The notes beneath the pieces were generated by a model. That model was not told the origin of the DNA. It did not search any database and was given only the letters and a program-made list of their open reading frames with translations. From Hydrogenophaga aromaticivorans (GTDB lineage: Bacteria > Pseudomonadota > Gammaproteobacteria > Burkholderiales > Burkholderiaceae_C): a stretch of 64,000 nucleotides of DNA. A program made the position numbers and the translations under genes. Positions within the stretch are counted from its first letter, which is position 1. Each line of letters opens with the position of its first letter. The stretch covers positions 343,638-407,637 of the forward strand of contig NZ_VYGV01000006.1 in assembly GCF_013387465.1 (NCBI RefSeq), written 5' to 3'. This document shows, piece by piece, positions 24,976 through 33,369 of the stretch.

Positions 24976-25051
24976 TGGTGGGACGTGCGGGGGTCGAACC
25001 CACGACAAACGGATTAAAAGTCCGCTGCTCTACCAACTGAGCTAACGTCCC
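24976..25051 (-). tRNA. tRNA-Lys (UUU)
   Basis: 76 nt including an encoded CCA. Read on the minus strand it begins GGGACGTTAGCTCAGTTGG and pairs with the 3' CGTCCC acceptor arm. The anticodon loop CTTTTAA gives anticodon UUU. T-loop GTTCGAACC is canonical. Confidence 0.97.
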
Positions 25052-25106
25052 AACATACAAAAAACATCAACGACAAACCGAATGCGAGACCCCAGATACC
25101 AGCGTC

Positions 25107-25182
25107 TGGTGGGGCGTGAGTGACTCGAACACTCGACCTACGGATTAAGAGTCCGCTGCTCTACCAACTGAGCTAACGCCCC
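25107..25182 (-). tRNA. tRNA-Lys (CUU)
   Basis: 76 nt including encoded CCA. The acceptor stem GGGGCGT pairs with ACGCCCC; D-arm AGCTCAGTTGGTAGAGC is identical to the neighbouring tRNA; anticodon loop CTCTTAA gives anticodon CUU. It is transcribed before tRNA-Lys(UUU), 55 bp apart. Confidence 0.97.
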
Positions 25183-25227
25183 ATTTGGCCCCGCAAAGTT
25201 GGCTTTCGCCTCGTCGCCAAGCCTCAA

Positions 25228-25257
25228 ATTATAGCGTTATTTTTAAGCTGTTTTCAA
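25228..25257 (-). promoter_or_regulatory. Sigma-70 promoter for the two tRNA-Lys genes
   Basis: Minus strand: -35 TTGAAA (25257-25252), 18-bp spacer rich in A/T, perfect -10 TATAAT (25233-25228). The -10 overlaps the tcdA stop codon. The predicted transcript would start about 39 nt before tRNA-Lys(CUU). Confidence 0.8.
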
Positions 25258-26050
25258 GGCTGGCAGTACTTTTTGAAACGCTCGCGATCGTGTTCATCAA
25301 GGCCCCTGCCGCAGCCATGCCGAAACTGGCGGTCACACTCACTGCCGATCCATAGCCATGGCAATTCAACGATCCGTCAACCGCCCCAGCCAGTGCACAC
25401 GAGGCATCGGGCGGCGACACAGCCTCACGGCTGAAGACACAGCTCACGCCCATGGAACCGCTGCGTGCGCCGCCATGGTGCTTTCGCAGCTGGTAACGCA
25501 ACTGCGCCAACAAGGGGTCGTGTGTGACAACGGCCAGATCGGCCACTTCCATCGCATGGGCCAGTCGCTTTCCACCCGCTGCTCCGACGGTCACGAACGG
25601 CAGCTTGTTGCCCACGGCCCAGGCGGCCAGCCTCGTCTTGGCCCGCATCTGGTCACAGGCATCGATGAGCCCCGTGGGCCGCATGCCCGCCTCGCCCGGT
25701 GCACCATTCAGCAGCATGGGCCAGTTTTCTGGCGTCACAAACTCCTCGATCACGTCCACCACACAGGCCGGGTGGTACATCGCGATGCGCTCGCGCATGG
25801 CCAGTGCCTTGCTCTGACCCAAGGTAGCGTCCAAGGCGTGAATCTGGCGGTTGATGTTGGACTCGGACACATGATCCAGATCGATCAGGGTGAGGCGTCG
25901 AACGCCGCTGCGTGCCAGGGCTTCGACGGACCACGAACCGACACCGCCGATGCCAACCACCACCACGTGTGCGTCAAAGATGCGTTGGGAGCCTTCCTGG
26001 CCATAGAGCCGGCGCAAACCTCCGAAGCGGCGTTCAAAATCGGGGGTCAT
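25229..26050 (-). CDS. tcdA: tRNA threonylcarbamoyladenosine dehydratase (TcdA/CsdL)
   Basis: 273 residues, ThiF/E1-like. The nucleotide-binding loop VVVVGIGGVGSWSVEALARSG and the LTLIDLDHVSESNINRQ segment identify the family; FERRFGGLRRLYGQEG before it is the TcdA-specific N-terminus. It converts t6A37 to cyclic ct6A37 in tRNAs reading ANN codons. A GTG at 26083 overlapping the upstream stop as GTGA, with GGAG five bases before it, is an alternative start adding 11 residues. The two tRNA-Lys genes directly downstream are expected substrates. Confidence 0.93.
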   Translation of the reverse strand: MTPDFERRFGGLRRLYGQEGSQRIFDAHVVVVGIGGVGSWSVEALARSGVRRLTLIDLDHVSESNINRQIHALDATLGQSKALAMRERIAMYHPACVVDVIEEFVTPENWPMLLNGAPGEAGMRPTGLIDACDQMRAKTRLAAWAVGNKLPFVTVGAAGGKRLAHAMEVADLAVVTHDPLLAQLRYQLRKHHGGARSGSMGVSCVFSREAVSPPDASCALAGAVDGSLNCHGYGSAVSVTASFGMAAAGALMNTIASVSKSTASLENSLKITL

Positions 26051-26079
26051 GACAGGCGCGGTCGTCCCGTTCTGATCAC

Positions 26080-27204
26080 TCACTCGCGCTCCAGCAACCA
26101 GAGCTGAAAGCGCACACCGGCCATGGCGCCGAGCACGATGCCCACCACCGCGATGGCGCTGGTGAGGCTCAGCGTGGACAAGCCTGAAAGACCCTGGCCC
26201 ACGGTGCACCCCAAAGCTGTCACACCTCCAACGCCCATGCAGAACGCACCCCCCATGTGCAAAGCGGTGTCTTGCGTACTGCGAAAACCCTCCCAGCGAA
26301 AACTGCCACCCAGCCAGGCCTGTACAAAGGCCCCGACCACCACGCCCGCCACGGTGACCACGCCGAGGGTCAGCACGTTGGACTTGTCGCTGAAGAGAAT
26401 CAGCCAGTCCAGGGCGTAGGCCATGGGTGCGGTGAAGGTCAGGGACTCCATGCGCCCGGTGTTGGTGGCGAGGTACATCGATTCCAGCGTTTCCGGATGC
26501 TCGGCCACAAACGCCATGTGACCGCTGACCCACCACATCGCAGCAATCGCCAGACCCAGGCCCACACCGCCCAGCAGGTTGTTGGCACTGCGGAAATCTT
26601 CGTCCATCAAGGCCCAGATGACCAGTGCGCCTCCCAGGATCAATGCGGCCAGCAGACCTGCGGTGCCAGATTCCAGCCCCAGGGCGGAAGCCATCCACAT
26701 CGGCAGCGTGCCACCCGCCGCGATATCAAAAGCCACCAGGTCAACGGTGTTGACGCGCAGCACCGCGAGCACGCCGCGCAACGTGGCATATGCGGCAAAG
26801 CCCATGACAAAAAAGACCACCAGCGACTTCAGGCTGCCAGCCCCGATGCGCACCAGCGTCTTGCTGCCACACCCCGAAGCCAGCACCATGCCAAAGCCGA
26901 ACAGGGTGCCACCCACGATGGCGGACAGCCAGATGATGCGGCCAGACCCGTAGATGGTCTGACTGGTGTCGATCCAGCCCAGCCAGCCCATGAAGTAAAA
27001 GCCGATCGACGCCACCCCCACCGCCATGCCCCACATGCGCATGCGCGTCCAGGCCCCCATGTTGATGATGTCGCTGATGGCGCCCATGGTGCAAAACTGG
27101 GTGCGCTGGGCAATAAAACCAAACACCACCGAAACCGCGAAGGCGGCCCAGAGAACTTGGGTATGCAGTGTTTGAATATCGGCGATGTCCATCATGGCCG
27201 ACAT
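26080..27204 (-). CDS. YeeE/YedE-family (TsuA-like) sulfur-compound transporter
   Basis: 374 residues with about ten hydrophobic helices. The cysteine-containing family motifs are present: QRTQFCTMGAISD in the N-terminal part, FGMVLASGCGSKTLVR in the middle and ALGCTVGQGLSG near the end. Members studied elsewhere import thiosulfate. The two-lobed repeat is full length. ATG 27204 was chosen from three close candidates; the ribosome site (GGAGG) is somewhat far. It is followed immediately by tcdA, likely as an operon. Confidence 0.88.
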   Translation of the reverse strand: MSAMMDIADIQTLHTQVLWAAFAVSVVFGFIAQRTQFCTMGAISDIINMGAWTRMRMWGMAVGVASIGFYFMGWLGWIDTSQTIYGSGRIIWLSAIVGGTLFGFGMVLASGCGSKTLVRIGAGSLKSLVVFFVMGFAAYATLRGVLAVLRVNTVDLVAFDIAAGGTLPMWMASALGLESGTAGLLAALILGGALVIWALMDEDFRSANNLLGGVGLGLAIAAMWWVSGHMAFVAEHPETLESMYLATNTGRMESLTFTAPMAYALDWLILFSDKSNVLTLGVVTVAGVVVGAFVQAWLGGSFRWEGFRSTQDTALHMGGAFCMGVGGVTALGCTVGQGLSGLSTLSLTSAIAVVGIVLGAMAGVRFQLWLLERE

Positions 27205-27245
27205 TGTAGGAGGAGCCCTCCGGTCGCCCGGACCGGAAGGCGAAT

Positions 27246-27276
27246 GCAAGAACCCGCCGCGATCAGCGCAGGCGGG
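27246..27276 (-). terminator. Hairpin at the 3' end of cpoB
   Basis: CCCGCC (27276-27271 read on minus) and GGCGGG (27258-27253) form a 6-bp G/C stem whose 12-nt loop contains the cpoB stop codon; TTCTT follows. A modest intrinsic terminator is plausible. Confidence 0.4.
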
Positions 27277-28057
27277 CGAGACGCTCGCGTCCGGCCGCTG
27301 CGGCCTCGGATCGGGGATAGACCTTGATCAGGTTTTCCAGCGTGCGCCGTGCGGCTTTGCTGTCTTTGAGCTCGATCTGGCTGTTGGCCATGGCCAGCAA
27401 AGCCTCGGGCGTGCGGGGATGATCGGGGAACTGGGTCGCCAGACGGCGGTGGCTCTCGATCGACTCCTTGTAGGCGCGGTTGGCGTACTGGGCGTTGCCC
27501 AGCCAGTACAGCACGGATGGCGTGTAGCCGCTGTCGGGATAACGGCGCAACAAGCCCGCATACCCCGCAGCGGCTGGACCGAACTCCGAACGGCGCAGCA
27601 GCTCCATGGTCGCGTCGAAGTCGCGTTTTTCCTCGGGTGAAGCCGTGAACTCGCGGCCATCCAGAGAAACGGGCACCGGTTCAACCTGACGCAAGCGGGC
27701 ATCCACGCCGGCCTGTGCATCTTTCTGTTGACGCTGAAGCTCGGAAACTTCACGCGCCAGTTGCTCGTTCTGCCCACGCAACCGCGCGATCTCGCCACTC
27801 AACTGTTCGTTCTGGTTGGACAGTTCCAGCAGGCTGCGCTGGGTCGTGGCCTGGCTGTCCCTCACCTCCTGGGCCATGCGAGACAAGCTGGCGGCAGTCG
27901 ACTGGCTATGGGTATCGAACTTGTTGCGCAACTCGATGATGGCCTTGCGCGCCTCATCGTCGTCAAACAGGGCGTGCGCCTGCAGGGGCCACAGGCTGCC
28001 GACCAGCAGGGCCGCGGCACTCAGGAGCGAGGGAACAGAACGGTTCATCAGGGACAT
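27263..28057 (-). CDS. cpoB: Cell division coordinator CpoB (YbgF)
   Basis: 264 residues. A signal peptide ends near LQAHALFDDDEA. A trimerising coiled coil rich in Gln/Glu/Leu follows (about 40-120), then three TPR-like repeats from DFDATMELLRRSEFGPAAAGY to the C-terminus. CpoB works in the periplasm with TolA and PBP1b. It starts just downstream of pal, and the order tolB-pal-cpoB is the conserved second half of the tol-pal operon. Confidence 0.92.
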   Translation of the reverse strand: MSLMNRSVPSLLSAAALLVGSLWPLQAHALFDDDEARKAIIELRNKFDTHSQSTAASLSRMAQEVRDSQATTQRSLLELSNQNEQLSGEIARLRGQNEQLAREVSELQRQQKDAQAGVDARLRQVEPVPVSLDGREFTASPEEKRDFDATMELLRRSEFGPAAAGYAGLLRRYPDSGYTPSVLYWLGNAQYANRAYKESIESHRRLATQFPDHPRTPEALLAMANSQIELKDSKAARRTLENLIKVYPRSEAAAAGRERLARLR

Positions 28058-28061
28058 CGGT

Positions 28062-28646
28062 TCAACGGTAGGTCAGTTCGACCCGGCGGTTCTTGGCGTA
28101 GGAGGCCTCGTCCATGCCCAGTGCCGCGGGCTTTTCTTCACCGAAGCTCACCGGCTCCATTTGCGACTCGCTCACACCCATCAGGGAAAGCGAGCGGCGC
28201 ACGGCTTCGGCGCGTTTCTGACCGAGTGCGAGGTTGTATTCACGACCACCGCGCTCGTCGGTGTGGCCTTCCAGAGCGATCTTGCGGCTGCTGTTGGCCT
28301 TCAGGTAACGGGCGTTGGCTTCCAGGGTTGCGGCGTATTCGCCACGCACTTCGAAGCTGTCGTAATCGAAGTACACCACGCGGGCCATGGCCTCGGGTTG
28401 TTGCGAATCCATGGAAGGCACTTCCACGCCCGACACGCCGCGGGGGTCCACGCCGCTTCCGGCTCCGCCTTGACCCGCCTGCCCGGCCGCACCACCGGTG
28501 CGGTCTTCAACGGGCACGTCGTCGAGCTTGACGCTGGAGCCGCAGGCGGCCAGCGAGGCGACGACCAGCAGGCCGGCGAAACGGTTCAGCCACACGCGGT
28601 TGCCACGCTGGACGGAGGATGGAGCAGGTTGGAATTTGTTGTTCAT
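28062..28646 (-). CDS. pal: Peptidoglycan-associated lipoprotein Pal
   Basis: 194 residues. Lipobox LAAC is followed by a Gly-rich linker. The OmpA-like peptidoglycan-binding domain starts near VVYFDYDSFEV and includes GHTDERGGREYNLALGQKRA, with the DAP-contacting Asp and Arg. Pal anchors the outer membrane to peptidoglycan and cycles with TolB. Confidence 0.96.
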   Translation of the reverse strand: MNNKFQPAPSSVQRGNRVWLNRFAGLLVVASLAACGSSVKLDDVPVEDRTGGAAGQAGQGGAGSGVDPRGVSGVEVPSMDSQQPEAMARVVYFDYDSFEVRGEYAATLEANARYLKANSSRKIALEGHTDERGGREYNLALGQKRAEAVRRSLSLMGVSESQMEPVSFGEEKPAALGMDEASYAKNRRVELTYR

Positions 28647-28709
28647 GGGTGTATCCCTTTCTGGGCAGGTTTGAATGGAGGATGGATGGCAGAACGGAGG
28701 ACTCTGAGG

Positions 28710-30020
28710 TCAACGGGCAAACGGGCCCCATTCGGGCTCGCGAATGTCTCCCCCGGCACTGGCAAGGCGGGTCTTGATGCGCCCATCCACCGTGCTGGTC
28801 ATGAGGGCCTCCTGCCCGCGGTCACGGGTGGCGTAGATGATCAGTCGGCTGTTGGGCGAAAAGCTGGGGCTTTCGTCGGCACTGGTTTCGCTCAGTGCCG
28901 TGACATTGCCCGAGGCCAGCTCCATGACGTGAAGGCGGAACGCACCACCAACACGCGAGATGAAGGCCAGCCAACGGCCATCCGGGCTGGGCGCCGGTGA
29001 AATGTTGTAGTTGCCGGTGAAGGTCACACGCTGCGGATTCGTGCCCTGCACACCCATGCGGTAGATCTGCGGTGAACCACCCCGGTCACTGACGAAGAAG
29101 ATGCTGTTGCCGTCGGCGCTGAAAACGGGTTCGGTGTCGATGCTGCCCGACTGGGTCAGGCGGCGCGGTGCGCTGCCGTTGGCGTCCATGGCGTAGATCT
29201 GCGCATTGCCGGAGATCGACAGCGTCGCGACCAGCTGACGGCCATCGGGCGACCACGTTGGGGCACTGTTCGATCCCCGGAAGTTGGCGAGCAGGCGGCG
29301 TTTGCCCGTGGCCACGTCGTGCGAGTAGATCACGGGCTTGCGCGATTCGAACGACACGTAGGCCAGCTGCGCACCGCCCGGTGCCCAGCTCGGCGAGATG
29401 ATGGGCTCGGGGCTGGTCAGGGTCGCGCGGGCGTTCTCGCCATCGGCATCGGCCACCAGCAAGGTGTGCCGTTGCCCGGCCTTGGCCACATAGGCGATGC
29501 GGGTCGAGAAGACGCCCTTTTCACCGGTGAGTTTTTCGTACACGTAGTCAGCGATCCGGTGCGCCGCAAAACGCAGATCCGCGGTGGACACCGGGTAGCT
29601 CAACCCGCCCAGATCCTGGCCACGCACCACATCCCACAGCCGGAATCGCACGTCAAAGCGGCCATCGGCCAGACGCGAAACGCTGCCGGTCAGCAGGGCG
29701 TCACTGCCCTTGCTGCGCCAGGAAGCGAACTCGGGACGCGAGGTTTCGTCGAGCCTCGCTGGCAAGGGCTCCACAAAGCGGAACTGCCCGCTGCGCTCCA
29801 GGTCGGCCCGCACGATCGCGGCCATGTCCTGGTTGACCAGGCCGTTGTCGCGGAAGCTGACCGCCGACACCGGAATCTGGGTCACCCCGGCACCGGAAAC
29901 CTCGACGCGGAATTGGGCCAGTGCGTCCTGCAGTGGCCAGGTCATCAGGGGAAGTGCGGTGGCGTGGGCCAGAAGGGACCGCCGCGAAGGTTGCCAGTCA
30001 GATCGATTCAATGCCTGCAT
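28710..30020 (-). CDS. tolB: Tol-Pal system beta-propeller protein TolB
   Basis: 436 residues. N-terminal alpha/beta domain (about 35-165), then six WD40-like propeller blades with the repeating S-P-S/T-W-x-P-D-G-x-x-L pattern (SWAPGGAQLAYVSFESRKPV; TWSPDGRQLVATLS; VFSADGNSIFFVSD). The chosen start gives a signal region with SRRSLLAHATALP, which resembles a twin-arginine signal, whereas most TolB use Sec. tolQ, tolR and tolA are not upstream: the next gene is divergent. Confidence 0.95.
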   Translation of the reverse strand: MQALNRSDWQPSRRSLLAHATALPLMTWPLQDALAQFRVEVSGAGVTQIPVSAVSFRDNGLVNQDMAAIVRADLERSGQFRFVEPLPARLDETSRPEFASWRSKGSDALLTGSVSRLADGRFDVRFRLWDVVRGQDLGGLSYPVSTADLRFAAHRIADYVYEKLTGEKGVFSTRIAYVAKAGQRHTLLVADADGENARATLTSPEPIISPSWAPGGAQLAYVSFESRKPVIYSHDVATGKRRLLANFRGSNSAPTWSPDGRQLVATLSISGNAQIYAMDANGSAPRRLTQSGSIDTEPVFSADGNSIFFVSDRGGSPQIYRMGVQGTNPQRVTFTGNYNISPAPSPDGRWLAFISRVGGAFRLHVMELASGNVTALSETSADESPSFSPNSRLIIYATRDRGQEALMTSTVDGRIKTRLASAGGDIREPEWGPFAR

Positions 30021-30205
30021 TCTTGATAGGTTGGGTGATGTGGCTGGAAACCGGATTGTGAATCCTGTTTTCCGGTTGCCAGCAGATAATACCGGAAGCA
30101 CTTTCTGCACCCGTGACAAGTTGTGCTTTTTCTGTACAGGCCGTGCCCACAGGCACACTGTGCCCAGCCCAGCCACCCTACCCCGCCGTCCCAGGCCGCG
30201 CAGAC

Positions 30206-32011
30206 TTGACCGATTCCAAAGCCCCCGGCACGCCGCCCGCCCGAACCATCACCCAGCGACTGCGCCAGTTCTGGCCGTACTTCCGCTCCGCCAAGAGCGG
30301 TATCGTGTTGGCCGCCATCTGCACCATCGTGGGTGCCTTGACCGAACCCCTGATCCCCGCTTTGCTCAAGACCTTGCTGGACCGGGGCTTTGCCGAGGGG
30401 AACATCGATCTGTGGATGGTGCCCGTTGCCCTGTTGGGGCTGTTTGGTGTGCGGGGTCTGGCGGGATTTCTGGCCCAGTATGCGTTGTCCTACACGGCCA
30501 GCCTGGGTCTGCTGAACCTGCGGCGGGCCATGTTTGTCCGGCTCAACGATGCCCAAATGACGCTGTTCGCCCGGCAAAGTGCCAGCAAACTCTCGAACAC
30601 CCTGGTCTACGAGGTGCAGACGGGGTCGACCATGCTGGTCAACGCCATGTTGAGCCTGACCAAGGACAGCCTGACGCTGCTGGCCCTGCTGGGCTATCTG
30701 ATGTACCTGAACGGGAAGCTCACACTGATCGTGCTGCTGCTGTTTCCAGGCCTGATTCTGGTGATGCGTGTGCTCTCGCGCCGTCTGTACCGCCTCACGC
30801 GTTCCAGCCAGCAGGCCACCGACGAACTGGCCTATGTGGTGGAAGAAAACGCGCTGGCCCACCGCATGGTGCGCCTGCACGGTGCCCAGCAGCGCCAGAC
30901 CCAGCGTTTTGACGGACTCAGCGTTTCCCTGCGGCGCCTGGCCCTCAAGTCCACGGTGGCCCACGCCGCCATGACGCCACTGACACAGATGCTCGCCGCC
31001 GCCGCGTTGTCGGCCGTGATTGCGGTGGCGCTGTGGCAAAGCGCCAGCAGCGGTGTGACCGTGGGCAACTTCGTGGCCTTTGTCACCGCCATGCTGATGT
31101 TGATTGCACCGATCCGGCACCTGGCCGAAATCGCTGGCCCGATCACCCGGGGTCTCGCCGCGCTGGAACGGGGTCTGGAACTCATCGATGAAACGCCGCC
31201 ACAAGCTTCCGGCACCCACCGGGCCGATCAGGTGAGGGGCGCCATCACCCTGCGCGACGTCTGGGTGCGCTACCCGACGCGCGATGAGCAACCGGACGAC
31301 GGCCACATCAACCGCAGCGCGCTGCGCGGCATCAACCTGAGCATCCAGCCGGGTGAGGTGCTGGCCCTGGTGGGCCCCTCGGGTTCGGGCAAGACCACGC
31401 TGGCCAATCTGCTGCCACGCTTTGTCGAAGTGGACCGCGGCGAAGTGCTGCTGGATGACGTGCCCCTGCCCAGCTGGGATCTGGCCAGCCTGCGGCGCCA
31501 GTTCGCCATGGTCAGCCAGGAAGTGATCATGCTCAACGACAGCCTGGCGGCCAACGTGGCGCTGGGGGCGGCCGACGACCAGATCGACGAAGAGCGCGTG
31601 CGCGCAGCGCTGGCCTCGGCCAACCTGCTCGATCTGCTGGAGCGCCTGCCCAGGGGCATGCACAGCACGGTGGGACACAACGCGGCTGAACTCTCCGGCG
31701 GCCAGCGCCAGCGACTGGCGATCGCGAGGGCCATCTACAAGAACGCGCCCATCCTCATCCTCGATGAAGCCACCTCAGCGCTGGACAACGAGTCCGAGCG
31801 GCTGGTGCAGGATGCCCTGTCGCGGCTCATGAAGGGGCGCACCACGATCGTGATCGCCCACCGGCTCTCTACCATCGAACATGCCGACCGCGTGGTCGTG
31901 CTGGCCGACGGGCAGATCAGCGAAATGGGCAGCCACGAAGAACTGCTCCGCAGCGACGGCTTGTATGCCCGGCTGCATGCACAAAAACTCAGCCCCGAAG
32001 CCGGTGCGTAA
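30206..32011 (+). CDS. msbA: Lipid A exporter, MsbA-type ABC transporter
   Basis: 601 residues with fused membrane and ATPase domains. Six transmembrane helices occupy about residues 20-310. The nucleotide domain carries Walker A GPSGSGKTT, signature LSGGQRQRLAIARAI and Walker B ILILDEATSALDNESE. It fits the MsbA family, which flips lipid A-core across the inner membrane. The TTG at 30206 opens TDSKAPGTPPARTITQRLRQ, which suits the family; GTG 30113 would add an unlikely 31-residue leader. Start is uncertain. Confidence 0.88.
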   Translation: MTDSKAPGTPPARTITQRLRQFWPYFRSAKSGIVLAAICTIVGALTEPLIPALLKTLLDRGFAEGNIDLWMVPVALLGLFGVRGLAGFLAQYALSYTASLGLLNLRRAMFVRLNDAQMTLFARQSASKLSNTLVYEVQTGSTMLVNAMLSLTKDSLTLLALLGYLMYLNGKLTLIVLLLFPGLILVMRVLSRRLYRLTRSSQQATDELAYVVEENALAHRMVRLHGAQQRQTQRFDGLSVSLRRLALKSTVAHAAMTPLTQMLAAAALSAVIAVALWQSASSGVTVGNFVAFVTAMLMLIAPIRHLAEIAGPITRGLAALERGLELIDETPPQASGTHRADQVRGAITLRDVWVRYPTRDEQPDDGHINRSALRGINLSIQPGEVLALVGPSGSGKTTLANLLPRFVEVDRGEVLLDDVPLPSWDLASLRRQFAMVSQEVIMLNDSLAANVALGAADDQIDEERVRAALASANLLDLLERLPRGMHSTVGHNAAELSGGQRQRLAIARAIYKNAPILILDEATSALDNESERLVQDALSRLMKGRTTIVIAHRLSTIEHADRVVVLADGQISEMGSHEELLRSDGLYARLHAQKLSPEAGA

Positions 32012-32044
32012 AAAAGCCGGAAGCACCTCCAGGGTGCTTCCGGC
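32011..32044 (-). terminator. Intrinsic terminator between convergent msbA and the beta-barrel gene
   Basis: GCCGGAAGCACC (32016-32027) and GGTGCTTCCGGC (32033-32044) make a perfect 12-bp stem. The minus-strand side ends in TTTTT, so it chiefly serves the outer-membrane protein gene. Confidence 0.88.
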
Positions 32045-32073
32045 TTCCAGGGCATCCAGAGATGCCATCAACT

Positions 32074-33162
32074 TCAGAAGTTGTACTGCAGGCCCAGACC
32101 GAAGTAGTCGACGTTACCCCAGCGTGGGTTGTTGGATCCGCGAAGCTTGTAGTGGTCCGCATCGCCGCGCAACATCAGGGTTTCGCTCAGCGCGTAGGTG
32201 AAGCCCACACCCACAGTCGGTCGGGTCTGCGAGCTGGAATGGCTCGGCAGATCCGCAAACTGGCCACTGGTGTGCTTCACACTGGCCACACCCAGCTTGC
32301 CAAACAACCTCAGTTTTTCAGTCACGTTACTGCCAGCCGTCACACGGGCGCCAAACACTTTGGCCTTCGCGGACAAGTCCACGCCATTCAGCGCGGTGTA
32401 CTCATGGCTCTTGCCGGTTTGATAAAAAACCTCGGCGCCCAGGATGCTGTTGAATTGAAGACCTGCGCCCACTTGCAGACCGATTTGACGATCACTGTCG
32501 CCAACGAGGATGCTGCCATCCTGACCGCGGTGCACCACGCTGTCATTGACGAAACCCAAGGTGCCGAACACGTAGGGCGTCATACCGGGAGCCGGTGGTG
32601 GTGGTGGCGCCACCACGGGTTCGGCAACAGGGGCCGCGGCCACCGGCGCTGGTGCTGGCTCTGGGGCAGGTGCGGGAGCCACCGCAACCGGTGCGGGCGC
32701 AGGCGCAACCACCGGCAATGGCACGGCGCGCGGCATCACGTCCGAAAAGCGGTTGTCGCACTTGGCCATGCTGGCTCGCACGGGCATGCCCGACTGGTCG
32801 GCGTAGAGGTTGATGGGCATGTCGGGGCTGTAGGGCACGTACTTGCCAACCAGCGCCTTGGCCACACCATTGCGGCCGTTCTGGCGACCCACGCCCACGT
32901 CGCAAGCACCCAGCTTGTATTGCGGTCCGAGGTCGGACAGGCGCGCGGTGCGAACGGTCGCTTCACCCTTGCGGCGCTGGGTGGGCATGGTGGTCGATGG
33001 TTCGTAGAAACGGGCCTGGCCCGCCTGCACCGCAGCGTCGCATTCTGCGGCGGTGTCATATCCCACATTCCCTCGGTCGTCATTGACCATACCGGCATGG
33101 CCGATCGAGGCTACCAACAAACCGCCGGTCAGCAGCACCGAATTCAATGGTGTGAGTTTCAT
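32074..33162 (-). CDS. Outer-membrane beta-barrel protein with Pro/Ala-rich linker
   Basis: 362 residues in three parts. A Sec signal ending VASIGHAG leads to a ~120-residue domain of unknown family holding three cysteines (AECD, GACD, AKCD). A linker of repeated Ala-Pro-Val (about 145-200) follows, then a C-terminal eight-strand-like barrel (PYVFGTLGFVNDS to the end). The terminal LGLQYNF ends in phenylalanine as outer-membrane proteins do. GGAG precedes the chosen ATG. It resembles OmpA/OmpW-type small barrels but lacks the OmpA peptidoglycan domain. Confidence 0.8.
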   Translation of the reverse strand: MKLTPLNSVLLTGGLLVASIGHAGMVNDDRGNVGYDTAAECDAAVQAGQARFYEPSTTMPTQRRKGEATVRTARLSDLGPQYKLGACDVGVGRQNGRNGVAKALVGKYVPYSPDMPINLYADQSGMPVRASMAKCDNRFSDVMPRAVPLPVVAPAPAPVAVAPAPAPEPAPAPVAAAPVAEPVVAPPPPPAPGMTPYVFGTLGFVNDSVVHRGQDGSILVGDSDRQIGLQVGAGLQFNSILGAEVFYQTGKSHEYTALNGVDLSAKAKVFGARVTAGSNVTEKLRLFGKLGVASVKHTSGQFADLPSHSSSQTRPTVGVGFTYALSETLMLRGDADHYKLRGSNNPRWGNVDYFGLGLQYNF

Positions 33163-33369
33163 GATTTCTCCAGACAAAAAACAAAGGGATTTTGCGAAAT
33201 GAAACACGCTGGATGACAGCGCGCCCTTCTCTCGTCAACTGGAATTATCAAGTCCTCGGTACGCGATCACATGTAACAAGGGGCTAAACGCAACTGTGTT
33301 TGCTACCGCACAGACAGCCCCGCTTTGGAAGGATATGCACGGTATTCCCGAGGGGGCAACGAGGGTGTT

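Noticed and set aside
24976..25182. Two similar 76-nt units as a repeat or CRISPR-like array
   Set aside because: They fold as tRNAs with different anticodons (UUU and CUU) and encoded CCA.
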